A stretch of 64,000 nt of DNA from Streptomyces xiamenensis (lineage in GTDB: Bacteria; Actinomycetota; Actinomycetes; Streptomycetales; Streptomycetaceae): NCBI RefSeq assembly GCF_000993785.3, contig NZ_CP009922.3:5332001-5396000 (forward strand), given 5' to 3'. A program made the position numbers and the translations under genes. The notes below the pieces were generated by a model. The model ran no database searches. It was given only the letters and a program-made list of their open reading frames with translations, and was not told the DNA's origin. This document shows, piece after piece, positions 40,306 to 48,987 of the stretch (position 1 is the first letter of the stretch; each line of letters starts with the position of its first letter).

Positions 40306-41256
40306 TCAGGCCCTACGCGCGGCCCGGACCCGCCGCACCAGGTCGCCGGCCGCCTGGGGCCACCGCGGATGGCGGAAGTCGAAGCCGGCCTCGCGCAGCC
40401 GGCCCGGCACCACGCGGCGGCTCTTGAGCAGCAGTTCCGTGTCCGTGCGCAGCGCGAACGCGCCCAGCTCCGCCATCCACGCGGTGGCCGGCAGCCCCGG
40501 CCGCCGGCCCCAGGCCCCGCGCAGCTCCCGCATGAACTCCCGCTGCGGAAGCGGCTCGGGCGCCGCCAGATTGACCGGCCCCGACAGATCCTCCCGGGCG
40601 GCCAGGAACTCCACCGCGCGCACGAAGTCCCGGTCGTGGATCCAGGAGACGTACTGGGCGCCGCCCGCCACCGGACCGCCCACGCCCAGCCGCGCCATCC
40701 ACAGCAGCCAGTCGAACACCCCGCCCCGGTCCGGGCTCATCACCATCGCCGAACGCAGCGCGACCTTGCGGGTGTGCGGGGTGTCGGCCGCCTCCTGGGC
40801 GCGTTCCCAGTTCCTGGCGATCAGCACGCTGTACGCCCAGTACCCCGGGACTCCGTCCTCGCGGCCGCCGATCACCCCGGTGGCCTCGTCGTGCGGGGCG
40901 TCGTACCGGTGGGCATAGACCGTGGCGGTGCTCATCTGGAGCCAGACGGCGGGGGGCCGCGCGCACGCCGCGACCGCCTCCCCGATGACCTCGGCCGAGC
41001 GCACCCGGGAGTCCATCATCGCGCGCAGATTGGTGTCGGTGTAGCGGCAGCTGACGCTGCGCCCGGCCAGGTTGATCACGACATCGCTGCCGTGCAGGAC
41101 GCGGGTCCACGGGCCCGTCGTGACCGCGTCCCAGTACACCTCGCGGTCGCGGGCCGGGCTCCTGGTGAGGACGGTGACCTCGTGTCCCGCGGAGGTCAGC
41201 GCCCGGTCCAGAATCCGGCCGACCTGCCCCGTTCCCCCGGCTATCACACAGCGCAT
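40306..41256 (-). CDS. SDR-family NAD-dependent epimerase (TIGR01777/YfcH-like)
   Basis: A 316-residue extended short-chain-dehydrogenase-type protein. The dinucleotide motif is IAGGTGQVGRIL (residues 5-16); further family marks are DVVINLAGRSVSCRYTDTN, the RVRSAEVIGEAVAAC helix and the C-terminal DUF1731-like part ending LLLKSRRVVPGRLREAGFDF. These proteins are annotated as epimerases but substrates are unknown; the family is also linked to cell division. ATG 41256 follows GAGGGGGAA. It converges with the prp regulator gene and has no operon partner. Confidence 0.9.
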   Translation of the reverse strand: MRCVIAGGTGQVGRILDRALTSAGHEVTVLTRSPARDREVYWDAVTTGPWTRVLHGSDVVINLAGRSVSCRYTDTNLRAMMDSRVRSAEVIGEAVAACARPPAVWLQMSTATVYAHRYDAPHDEATGVIGGREDGVPGYWAYSVLIARNWERAQEAADTPHTRKVALRSAMVMSPDRGGVFDWLLWMARLGVGGPVAGGAQYVSWIHDRDFVRAVEFLAAREDLSGPVNLAAPEPLPQREFMRELRGAWGRRPGLPATAWMAELGAFALRTDTELLLKSRRVVPGRLREAGFDFRHPRWPQAAGDLVRRVRAARRA

Positions 41257-41650
41257 CGGATTCCCCCTCAGCGGTGGAACTCCAGCCTAGCGAAGCCCGC
41301 ATGACGGACCAGCACCCGGTCGCCCCCACCGGGACGGGGCGGCGGCCCGCCCTGCTGCAGATCGTCAACCGATCGGCTCTCACGGGGCTGGTGGCCCTGC
41401 CGGTGCTGCGGAGGGTTTCAGGGAGGCGGCAGTGCGGCCCGCACGCACTCCGTCCGTTGCCGCGCCGCGTGTTCCGGCGCATCCACGAGAGAGGAACCCC
41501 ACCCATGCGCGCCCTGGAGCGGTACCGCTCCAGGCTGCGCGCGTGATCGCGGGAAGCCGACCGCGCCGGCGGCAATCCGACCGGTGGCCGCCGCCCTGAG
41601 CACGACGGGCCTTCTCCCCACGGGAGAAGGCCCTGTGCCGTGCGTGCGGT
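41257..41650. other. Gap holding a micro-ORF over a 22-bp palindrome
   Basis: Nearly 400 bases without a normal gene. At 41505-41546 a 13-codon frame (MRALERYRSRLRA) follows GAGAGAGGAA. It lies over the perfect palindrome CCTGGAGCGGTACCGCTCCAGG (41513-41534), flanked by GCGCGC on both sides. Whether it is a peptide, a hairpin or an operator is open. The longer frame around it (41274-41546) is not coding-like. Confidence 0.45.
41607..41633 (-). terminator. Hairpin terminator of the large subtilase gene
   Basis: GGGCCTTCTCCC (41607-41618) pairs perfectly with GGGAGAAGGCCC (41622-41633) over a 3-nt loop, 17 nt beyond the subtilase stop codon. Confidence 0.75.
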
Positions 41651-44600
41651 TCAGCGGGTGGGATAGGCGTCCGTGATGGTCTGGACGGTGCGGTTGCCGG
41701 CCGCGTCCACCGCGGTGGCGCGCAGGGAGACGCTTCCGCCGGCCGCCGGGTTGTCCACCTCGACCGCGGCGATGTCGCCGGCCCCGTCATGGACGGTGGT
41801 CCAGTTCTGCCCGCCGTCCACCGAGGTCTCCACGGTGAGGGTGACGGCCGTGCCGCCCTCCACCGACAGCGGTACGGAGAAGCCGTGTTCGCCGGCCGGC
41901 GCGGTGTTGTCCGCGGCGAGGGCGGGGGTGTAGCGCACGGCCAGCGGCCCCGCGACCGGCTCCATGGCGGTGGTGGTCGCCGAGGTGAAGGTGTGGTCGA
42001 CCGTCACCTCGGTGGACAGGTCCGTGTACCCGCGCGAGGCCGTGGACACGATCCGGTACTCCGCCTCACCGGCCGGTACCCCGAAGAGGAGGTTGGCGAG
42101 CGGGGCGGGTATGTCGCGCAGGAGTTCGCCGTCGCGGTAGACCCGGGTACGGCCCTCGTCGGCGTCGGCCCAGCCGCTCCACGCGGTGCCCACCGCGAAC
42201 AGGGAGAGGTCGGCCATGAGCAGGTTGCCCTCCCGCAGGAAGGCGTGCCCCATGGGGTAGGCCGGCCCGAACACACCCGTGTTGAGGGACGCTTCGGACG
42301 TCTCGCCGGCCGGAAAGATCCGATCCGGGTACGAGGTGTTCTGGACGGGCGTGCCCTCCGCGTCGAACACGGTGCTGGACAGGCTCCACGGGGTGCCGGA
42401 CTGGAGATGGAGATCGACCGTGGCCGGCAGCGTCGTGTCGGCGCCGAGGCCCAGACCGAACTCCGGCGACGCCGCGCCGACCCAGCCCTCGTAGCCCTCG
42501 GTGCGGGTGCCGGCCGTCGCGGCGACGTGCGCCATGTCGGACGGCTCGGGGTGGTTGGCCAGCCCCGTCGGGAACTGCCCGGTCAGGGATCGGTAACCGT
42601 GGTACTGCTCGCCGCCGGGACCCGTGTGCTGGGACACCAGGGCCATGCTGAAGGCGTCGCTGCCCCCGTCGCCGATCGACAGGCTGCTCACCCCCTCCGC
42701 CGGGGCGCCGAGGTACCACATCCACCAGGAGATCCCGGGGAGTTCGTAGGTGCCGGCCAGTTCGTTCAGCTCGGCCTCGGGGTCGGGCGCGGTGAAGTCC
42801 AGCCGCTCGGCGTCCCGCAGGTCCACCTGCAGTGTGGTGGATTCGGCCACGCTCACCGAGGGGGCCAGGGCCCAGTCGACGCTGAGCTCGTCCGGTCCCG
42901 CGTCCCAGGGGCTCGGGGAAAGGACCTCGATCAGGTACTCACCGGCGGGCACCCGGCCGTGGGCGACACCGTTCTCGCTCAGCACGTTGAAGCCGTCCAT
43001 CGCACCCTCGACGAACAGCCGTGCGCCCTCGGCCGGTTCTCCGTCCCGGCCGGTGATCTCGACCGTGACGTCCAGCATCTCGGGCTCCAGCGTGATACTG
43101 CCCGCCGTCCGCAGGACCTGCTCCCCGCCGGCGCTCGCGGTGACGACCAGGCCGTGGTTGCCGGTCGCGGAGTCCGGGACGGCGGCGGGGTCGGCGGTCA
43201 CCCCGACGGTGGCGGTGCCACCGGCCGGAACGGTCACCGAGTCCTCGGCCAGCGCGAACAGCTTCTCGGGGGCGGCGCCGGACACACCCAGCTCCAGGGT
43301 GACGTCCTGCGTGCCGCTGTTGCGGTAGGTGATCTCCCGGACGACGCGGTCCGCGCCGCCGTACGGGAAGGCCACCGAGCCGAAGTTGAGGGTGTTGGTG
43401 TCGGCGGTCAGCGTCTGCTCCAGCGCACGGCTCACATCCAGCCGCCCCGTTCCGGTCAGGACCGGCGCGGCGTCGATGTCGACGGCCGAGGCGATCAGCG
43501 CGGCCTTGAGCTGCTCGCCGGTCCACTCCGGGTTCTTCTGCAGCAGCAGCGCAGCGGCGCCCGCCACGTGCGGGGTCGCCATCGAGGTGCCGGAGATGGC
43601 GGTGTAGCCGTCCGTGACCGGGGTGCCGACCAGCTCGATCTCACTGCCGGCGGCAGAGGCGGCGGCGATCTCCACACCGGGCGCCGAGAGATCGGGCTTG
43701 AGGGCCGCGTCAAAGGGGGCCGGTCCCACCGAGGAGAAATCGGCGATCGCGTCCTGGCGGTCGACGGCGCCCACCGTCAGCGCGGCGGGTGCCACCCCGG
43801 GGGAGTCCACCGTCCCCTCGTTCGGGCCGCTGTTGCCGGCCGCGACGACGAACAGCGTGCCGTGCTCGTCCGACAGCCGCTCGATCGCCTCCACCAGCGG
43901 GTCGTCGTCCGGATAGACCGGGCCGCCCAGGCTCATGTTGACGATGTCGGCGCCCTCTTCGACGGCCCACTCCATGCCCTGCAGGATCCAGGAGTCCAGA
44001 CCGCCGTACTCGCCGAGCACCTTGCCGACCAGCAGGTCGGCGCCGGGCGCGATGCCGCGGTAGGTGCCACCGGAGCGCTCGCCGCTCCCGGCGGCCGTCG
44101 AGGCGACATGGGTGCCGTGTCCCACGGTGTCCTCGGCGTCCCCGTCGGTGAAGTTCGCGGCGCCCAGGATCTTGTCCTCGAAGTCGCCGTGGTCCGCGTC
44201 GATCCCGGTGTCCAGGACGGCGATCGTCACCCCGCTGCCGTCGTACCCGGCCTCCCAGGCCCGGTCCGCGCCGATCTGCCCGGCGCTGTGGTCCAGGCTC
44301 GCCTGCCGGACCCGGTCCAGCGAGACCGTCTCGATGCCCTCGGCGGCGGCCAGGGACATGCCCTCGCCGTCATCGGTCAGGGTCTCCCACAGCGACGGAC
44401 CGCTCTCGTCCGCCACCGTGAGCGCGTCCGCGTCCAGGGTGCTGAAGCGGGCCCGCACCTCGACGTCGTCCTCCGCGCGCACGTCGCGCGCCACCTGTCG
44501 TGATCCGTCGGTGTAGCTGACGATGACCGGGGTGCCCTCGAAGGAGCGGTACGCCTGCCGGGTCAGTTCGGTGAGGTTGAACAGGGCCTCATCCACCGTT

Positions 44601-44893
44601 CCCTCGGCGATGAGTGCCTGTGCGTCCCAGGGGATCACCAGCGTCGCGCCGTCCCGCTCGGTCACGCGTACCGGTATGTGCTCGCGTCCCTCGCCGCGCA
44701 GCACCGTCAGGATGTCCCCCGCCGCGTCGAGCAGCACCCGGTCACCGGTGATCAGGGTCACCGAGGTGCCGCCGGTGGCACCGCCGAGCGGTGCGAGGGG
44801 CGTGGCGGCGGCGCCACCGAGCCCTGCGGTCAGCGCCAGGACCGTCCCCGCGGCGGTGACCACCACGCCCGTTCTCTTCTTCCGCGCTTTCAA
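41651..44893 (-). CDS. Large secreted subtilisin-like serine protease (S8)
   Basis: A 1080-residue exported protease. After a Sec signal (basic LKARKKR and a hydrophobic stretch to about residue 29) comes a propeptide with TSVTLITGDRVLLD. The catalytic domain has Asp228 (VLDTG), His259 (GHGTHVAS), oxyanion Asn354 (AAGNSGP) and Ser437 (SGTSMATPH), all intact. The C-terminal 600 residues contain beta-sandwich repeats (for example FGSVAFPYGGAD and the late TVETSVDGGQNWTTVHDGAG), probably for substrate or cell-wall binding. A TTG start at 44893, preceded by GGAGG with a 4-nt spacer, is favoured over the ATG at 45007, which would add an unlikely N-terminus with two Cys and no signal. Confidence 0.9.
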   Translation of the reverse strand: MKARKKRTGVVVTAAGTVLALTAGLGGAAATPLAPLGGATGGTSVTLITGDRVLLDAAGDILTVLRGEGREHIPVRVTERDGATLVIPWDAQALIAEGTVDEALFNLTELTRQAYRSFEGTPVIVSYTDGSRQVARDVRAEDDVEVRARFSTLDADALTVADESGPSLWETLTDDGEGMSLAAAEGIETVSLDRVRQASLDHSAGQIGADRAWEAGYDGSGVTIAVLDTGIDADHGDFEDKILGAANFTDGDAEDTVGHGTHVASTAAGSGERSGGTYRGIAPGADLLVGKVLGEYGGLDSWILQGMEWAVEEGADIVNMSLGGPVYPDDDPLVEAIERLSDEHGTLFVVAAGNSGPNEGTVDSPGVAPAALTVGAVDRQDAIADFSSVGPAPFDAALKPDLSAPGVEIAAASAAGSEIELVGTPVTDGYTAISGTSMATPHVAGAAALLLQKNPEWTGEQLKAALIASAVDIDAAPVLTGTGRLDVSRALEQTLTADTNTLNFGSVAFPYGGADRVVREITYRNSGTQDVTLELGVSGAAPEKLFALAEDSVTVPAGGTATVGVTADPAAVPDSATGNHGLVVTASAGGEQVLRTAGSITLEPEMLDVTVEITGRDGEPAEGARLFVEGAMDGFNVLSENGVAHGRVPAGEYLIEVLSPSPWDAGPDELSVDWALAPSVSVAESTTLQVDLRDAERLDFTAPDPEAELNELAGTYELPGISWWMWYLGAPAEGVSSLSIGDGGSDAFSMALVSQHTGPGGEQYHGYRSLTGQFPTGLANHPEPSDMAHVAATAGTRTEGYEGWVGAASPEFGLGLGADTTLPATVDLHLQSGTPWSLSSTVFDAEGTPVQNTSYPDRIFPAGETSEASLNTGVFGPAYPMGHAFLREGNLLMADLSLFAVGTAWSGWADADEGRTRVYRDGELLRDIPAPLANLLFGVPAGEAEYRIVSTASRGYTDLSTEVTVDHTFTSATTTAMEPVAGPLAVRYTPALAADNTAPAGEHGFSVPLSVEGGTAVTLTVETSVDGGQNWTTVHDGAGDIAAVEVDNPAAGGSVSLRATAVDAAGNRTVQTITDAYPTR

Positions 44894-45133
44894 CGAACCT
44901 CCACAGCAGTGCCGTTGGCGTGCCCGGCGCGCCGGGAGGCACGCCGTCGCCCAGGAAGGTAGCGGCTGACATACCGGGTATGTTTCGGTTGGCTGCTCCC
45001 CGGCCACAATCGGCGGACGGTTGCGGACGGGGCGGGAGGTGCGGCGGCGGCCCGGGTGCCCCGCGGTGCCCCGATCATGACGTGCGCCGCCCCGCCGGAC
45101 GGCGGAGCGGCGCGGGAGACGGAGTTGGCGCGA

Positions 45134-45532
45134 TCACGACGGCCCCGGCTGCTCCAGGGGCCCCTTGTCCACCGGCACTTCCGGATACGGAGCCAGCTCA
45201 TCCGAGGGCTCGGGCCGTGGCCCGACACCGGAGTCGGGGGTGGATTCGGGGCTGGGGCTCTGCGCGGGGAGCACCGGCTGGGCGGGACCTGACGCGGAGC
45301 CGCTCAGCGTGGACACCCCGAGCACCGCCAGGACCAGCGCAGCGGACACGCCCACCGCCTGCGCGGCCCTGCGGCGTCTGCGCAGCCGTCGGCCGCCGGC
45401 CAGTGCCGCCGACGCCAGGTCACCGAGCGGCGGTTCGGTGTCCCGCGCGATGATCATGTCGAAGACGCCGCTCAGTTCGGCACCGGCGTCCGCGCCACCG
45501 CCGCCGTCCGGCCGGTTCACGTTCCCTGTCAT
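45134..45532 (-). CDS. Single-span membrane protein, probable anti-sigma partner
   Basis: A 132-residue protein with a cytoplasmic N-terminal part, one membrane segment (AVGVSAALVLAVLGVSTLSG, about residues 59-78), and a Pro/Ser/Glu-rich outer tail. Arg-rich RRLRRRRRA precedes the segment. It starts 7 nt after the stop of an ECF sigma factor, the usual position of an anti-sigma factor, but it has no zinc-binding HxxxCxxC motif, so it would be a non-ZAS type if it has this role. I do not recognise a named family. The start at 45532 follows GGTGAG. Confidence 0.65.
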   Translation of the reverse strand: MTGNVNRPDGGGGADAGAELSGVFDMIIARDTEPPLGDLASAALAGGRRLRRRRRAAQAVGVSAALVLAVLGVSTLSGSASGPAQPVLPAQSPSPESTPDSGVGPRPEPSDELAPYPEVPVDKGPLEQPGPS

Positions 45533-45539
45533 TCCGCGC

Positions 45540-46043
45540 TCACCTCGCCGGTTCTTGCTCGATGATCCGGCGCAACCGGCCCAGACCTCGCGCGCTCTGG
45601 CTCTTGACGGTACCCGGGGACACCCGCAGCGCCTTCGCCGTCTGCTCCACGCTCCAGTCCTCCCAGTACCGCAGCACCAGGACCGCCCGGTAGCGCGGCG
45701 GCAGACTCATCAGGGCCTCCTGCATCAGCAGGCGCAACTCGGGGGCGGGCCCCGGGGTCTGCCCCGCGCCGTACTCCGGCAGCTCCGCCACCGGATCCTC
45801 CCGGCGGCCCCGCCGCCGGTACTGGTCGATGAAGGTACGGGTCAGGATCGTCCGCGCGTACGCGTCCACGTTCTCATCGCGCCGCACCCGCCCCCAGGCC
45901 GCGTACAGCTTCATCAGCGTGGTCTGGGTCAGATCCTGCGCCTCGTGCCAGTCCCCGCACAACAGATAGGCGCTGCGCCGCAGCTGGCGCTGCCGCGCCT
46001 CGGCGAACTCCAGGAACTCGCGTTCCCGGGCTGCTTCCCTCAC
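45540..46043 (-). CDS. ECF RNA polymerase sigma factor (SigE family)
   Basis: A 167-residue extracytoplasmic-function sigma factor. Region 2 shows FAEARQRQLRRSAYLLCGDW with HEAQDLTQTTLMKLYAAWGR; region 4 contains SLPPRYRAVLVLRYWEDWSV and the helix-turn-helix EQTAKALRVSPGTVKSQSAR. Length and motifs fit the actinobacterial SigE-type ECF41-unrelated group. It directs polymerase to a stress regulon that cannot be read from here. It is coupled to the membrane protein gene 7 nt downstream. The start at 46043 is tentative; the upstream region has no clear promoter. Confidence 0.9.
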   Translation of the reverse strand: MREAAREREFLEFAEARQRQLRRSAYLLCGDWHEAQDLTQTTLMKLYAAWGRVRRDENVDAYARTILTRTFIDQYRRRGRREDPVAELPEYGAGQTPGPAPELRLLMQEALMSLPPRYRAVLVLRYWEDWSVEQTAKALRVSPGTVKSQSARGLGRLRRIIEQEPAR

Positions 46044-46122
46044 CCGCCGACCTTCCGCCGCTCCGACACTCCTCCCCGGTCATACGGGAGGCGGCGCCGG
46101 GAGGTTGCACGGGTGGAAGAAG

Positions 46123-46149
46123 AAAAAAATCCCGCCCGCCGTCACGGGA
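46123..46149 (-). terminator. U-tract terminator after the LacI gene
   Basis: On the minus strand, TCCCG (46149-46145) and CGGGA (46134-46130) pair across a 10-nt loop, followed at once by seven T (46129-46123). The hairpin overlaps the LacI stop codon. A run of seven T is rare in this GC-rich sequence. Confidence 0.55.
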
Positions 46150-47137
46150 GGACCACCGGCACCGGCAGCCGCAGCTGGGCGGGCGGCGGGGGAGGGACGG
46201 CGCGGTCGGTCGTCATGTGGGCGCGCAGCACCTCCATGGCGGTGCCGCCCAGTTCGGCGCCGTCGACGTCGATGGAGGGGATGGCGGAGAAACCCAGGGC
46301 CTCGGCCACCGGGCGCTCGATCGTCACCGCGACCTCGTCGGGGATCCGGATGCCACGGGCGCCGAGGGTGAAGACGATGCCCAGACCCAGCGCGGTGGCG
46401 TAGGGGATGACGGCGGTCGCGCCGCTGGCCGCGACCGAGGGGGCGACGCGGGTGCCGGCGGCGAAGGTCGGCGGCAGTGGCCCGAACGTGGTCAGTACGG
46501 CGGACGTCGGCTCGGTGACGGCCCGCACCGCCGCGATGCGCTGCCCGTTCTGCCAGGACCGGTCGGTGCCGCCGACCAGGGCGATGTGCCGGTGTCCGTG
46601 GTCGATGAAGTGCCGGGCCACGGTGGCGAAGGCGGTGGCGGTGTCGGCCACCACCGAGGGGACGCCGTCGAGTTCGCGGTCGATCAGGACGGCGGGTTTG
46701 TACCCGCAGGAGGCCGCCACCTGCGTGTCCGAGCCGCGCGGGGCGGTCAGCAGGAAGCCGTCCACCTGGGCCGACAGCCGGGCCAGTGCCGCCACGTCCG
46801 CGTCGGACTCCAGGCCGTTGACCACCACGGTCAGCTGGAGTCCGCACTCGGCGGCACGCTGCTGGGCGCCGCCGACGATCGGCGGGAAGAAGGCGTTCTC
46901 CAGCGTCGGGACGACGACGGCGACAACTCCGGTACGGCCGCGCGCCAGCGCGGAGGCCGCGCGATTGGGTACGAAGCCGAGTCGCTCGGCGACCTGGCGC
47001 ACCCGTACCGCCGTTTCGGGGGCGACCAGGGCGGGGCGCCCCAGGGCCCGGGAGGCGGTGGACTTCGAAACCCCCGCCAGACGGGCGACATCGTCCAGCG
47101 TTGGCACACGACCCCCTACGGCGTCCGCCACCGTCAC
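46142..47137 (-). CDS. LacI-family transcriptional regulator
   Basis: A 331-residue repressor. The N-terminal headpiece is VPTLDDVARLAGVSKSTASR; the periplasmic-binding-like core includes VVAVVVPTLENAFFPPIVGG and the C-terminal half SIDVDGAELGGTAMEVL. It is divergent from a PotBCAD-like importer, and two CAACCGGTTG palindromes at 47245-47266 lie between, matching LacI operators. So it probably represses the importer and itself until a purine-, polyamine- or sugar-like inducer is present (inference). A -10 like TAATAT lies at 47157-47152, only a few bases before GTG 47137, so its transcript may have a very short leader. Confidence 0.92.
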   Translation of the reverse strand: MTVADAVGGRVPTLDDVARLAGVSKSTASRALGRPALVAPETAVRVRQVAERLGFVPNRAASALARGRTGVVAVVVPTLENAFFPPIVGGAQQRAAECGLQLTVVVNGLESDADVAALARLSAQVDGFLLTAPRGSDTQVAASCGYKPAVLIDRELDGVPSVVADTATAFATVARHFIDHGHRHIALVGGTDRSWQNGQRIAAVRAVTEPTSAVLTTFGPLPPTFAAGTRVAPSVAASGATAVIPYATALGLGIVFTLGARGIRIPDEVAVTIERPVAEALGFSAIPSIDVDGAELGGTAMEVLRAHMTTDRAVPPPPPAQLRLPVPVVLP

Positions 47138-47362
47138 GGTGGCCTGAATGAATATTACACAGAGTCACACCGGCGTCTGCAACATTTACGTATCGTTAAC
47201 GGCTGCCCCTGGTGATGTCCCGTTGCTGGACATTACTGTCACCACAACCGGTTGCACAACCGGTTGCGTTGGGTCTTCACTGAGGCGACCGAACCCCGCC
47301 CCTGTTCCCGAGCCAGCCGAGAACCAACCCGTACCACCGAGAGAAATCCACCGAGAAACCAC
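47138..47362. promoter_or_regulatory. Tandem LacI-type operators between the LacI gene and importer
   Basis: The 10-bp palindrome CAACCGGTTG occurs at 47245-47254 and again at 47257-47266, spaced 12 bp centre to centre (about one helical turn), as CACAACCGGTTG-CACAACCGGTTGCG. The central CG and flanking GCAA/TTGC follow the LacI-family consensus. The remaining region holds AACGATACGTAAATGTT-like AT-rich sequence near 47181-47200 and no other clear signal. Confidence 0.75.
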
Positions 47363-48193
47363 ATGATCCGTTCGCGCCGCATAGCGCTGGTGCTGCTGCT
47401 CCCCGGGCTCGTCCTGCTTCTCGGGGGCGTGGTGATACCCGCCCTGACCATGCTGCTCTCACCACCGAGGGTTCCCACCGGCGAAGTCTTCGACCGGCTC
47501 GGCCGGATGCTCAGCGACCCGTACGACCTGGCCATCATCTGGCGCACCCTGCGGATCGGCCTCACCGTCACCGGCTTGTGTCTGACCCTGGGCTTCCCCA
47601 CCGCCTACCTGCTCGCCCGCTCCCGCTCCCGCTGGGCCGGGGTCCTGCTCGCGCTGGCGATCTTCCCGCTGCTGCTGAGCAACGTCGTGCGCACCTACGG
47701 CTGGCTGGTCGTCCTCGGCCGCAACGGAGTCGTCGGACAGACCATCGAAGGGCTGGGACTCGCCGACCCGGCGCCCCAACTCCTCTACACCGAAATCGCC
47801 GTGGTGCTCGGCCTCACCCAGCTCTTCCTGCCGCTGGCGATCATCACCTGCTACTCGGCCGTCGCCCAGGTCGACGCGAACCTGGACGAGGCGGCCCGCG
47901 GCCTGGGGGCCGGGCGCATCCGGACCCTGTGGAGCGTGACCATCCCGCTGTCGATGCCCGGCATCGCCATGGCCGCCACCCTCGTCTTCGCCGGCGCCGT
48001 CACCGCGTACACCACCCCGTACCTGCTGGGCGGTTCGCGCCAGACGATGCTGGCCACCCAGCTCTTCCGGTACTCCGGGGTCAGCCTCGACTGGGCCGCG
48101 GCCTCCGCGACCGCGATCATCATGACGGTGCTGGTCCTCGTGGTCTACGGCGTGTCCACCGTTCTCACCCGGGCGAAGGCGGTCACCCGATGA
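47363..48193 (+). CDS. ABC transporter permease, PotB-like
   Basis: A 276-residue permease of the spermidine/putrescine, thiamine and iron class. It has about six membrane segments, beginning IALVLLLPGLVLLLGGVVIP. The EAA loop is visible as DEAARGLGAGRIRTLWSVTI with the following PLSMPG. ATG 47363 follows GAGAAACC. The stop overlaps the next start (ATGA), so the two permeases are made together. Confidence 0.9.
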   Translation: MIRSRRIALVLLLPGLVLLLGGVVIPALTMLLSPPRVPTGEVFDRLGRMLSDPYDLAIIWRTLRIGLTVTGLCLTLGFPTAYLLARSRSRWAGVLLALAIFPLLLSNVVRTYGWLVVLGRNGVVGQTIEGLGLADPAPQLLYTEIAVVLGLTQLFLPLAIITCYSAVAQVDANLDEAARGLGAGRIRTLWSVTIPLSMPGIAMAATLVFAGAVTAYTTPYLLGGSRQTMLATQLFRYSGVSLDWAAASATAIIMTVLVLVVYGVSTVLTRAKAVTR

Positions 48194-48987
48194 AGCGTTC
48201 CAGCCCCATCGCCGCGGTCCTGGCCTTCCTGGGCTACGTGGTGATGATCGTGCCCATCCTGTTCGTCGTCGCCACCGCCTTCACCGGGGGATCGTCGCTG
48301 ACCTTCCCGCCCGAGGGACTGTCCCTGCGCTGGTTCGAGGCGGCCCTGGCCTACGAGCCGTTCACCCAGGCGCTCCTGTCCAGCCTCCAGCTCGCGCTGA
48401 TCTCCACGGTGCTCGCGCTGGCCGTCGGCATCCCGGCGACCCTGGCCGTCATGCGCGGCAAGGTGCCCGGCAAGTCCTTGGTGGAGGGCCTGTTCCTCTC
48501 CCCGCTGATCCTGCCCGAACTCGTCGTCGGCCTCGCGCTGTACCAGCAGTTCATGCTCCACCTGGACATGGACAACTTCAACGCGCTGCTCATCGGCCAC
48601 ACCGCGATCCTGCTGCCCTACACGGTCCGCGTCACCGGCGCCTCGCTCGCGCTCGCCGACCCCGCGCTGGAGGACGCCTCCCGGGGCCTGGGCGCCTCAC
48701 CGCTGCGCACCTTCTGGAGCGTGACGCTGCCCGTGCTGCGGCCGGGCATCATCTCCGCGGCGCTGCTGAGCTTCGTCACCTCCTTCAACAACGTGCCGAT
48801 CTCGCTGCTGCTCCAGTCCCGCGACTTCCGCACCCTGCCGGTCACGATGCTCGACTACGTCCAGCAGAACTACACGCCGATCGTCGCCGCCATGTCCACG
48901 CTCCTGCTGGCGGGCACCGTGGCGCTCGCCTTCGCCGCCGAGCGCACCCTCGGCTTCGCCCGCATCTTCGGAGGGATCAACCGATGA
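48190..48987 (+). CDS. ABC transporter permease, PotC-like
   Basis: A 265-residue second permease of the same importer. About six hydrophobic segments are present (first near FLGYVVMIVPILFVVATAF). Its EAA loop is EDASRGLGASPLRTFWSVTL then PVLRPGI. The gene overlaps its neighbours by ATGA on both sides. The pairing with PotB-like and PotA-like subunits is the standard layout of polyamine and related cation importers. Confidence 0.9.
   Translation: MKRSSPIAAVLAFLGYVVMIVPILFVVATAFTGGSSLTFPPEGLSLRWFEAALAYEPFTQALLSSLQLALISTVLALAVGIPATLAVMRGKVPGKSLVEGLFLSPLILPELVVGLALYQQFMLHLDMDNFNALLIGHTAILLPYTVRVTGASLALADPALEDASRGLGASPLRTFWSVTLPVLRPGIISAALLSFVTSFNNVPISLLLQSRDFRTLPVTMLDYVQQNYTPIVAAMSTLLLAGTVALAFAAERTLGFARIFGGINR

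Noticed and set aside
41274..41546. A 90-codon protein gene
   Set aside because: No ribosome-binding site at its ATG and codon use unlike neighbours; only the last 13 codons have a convincing start context.
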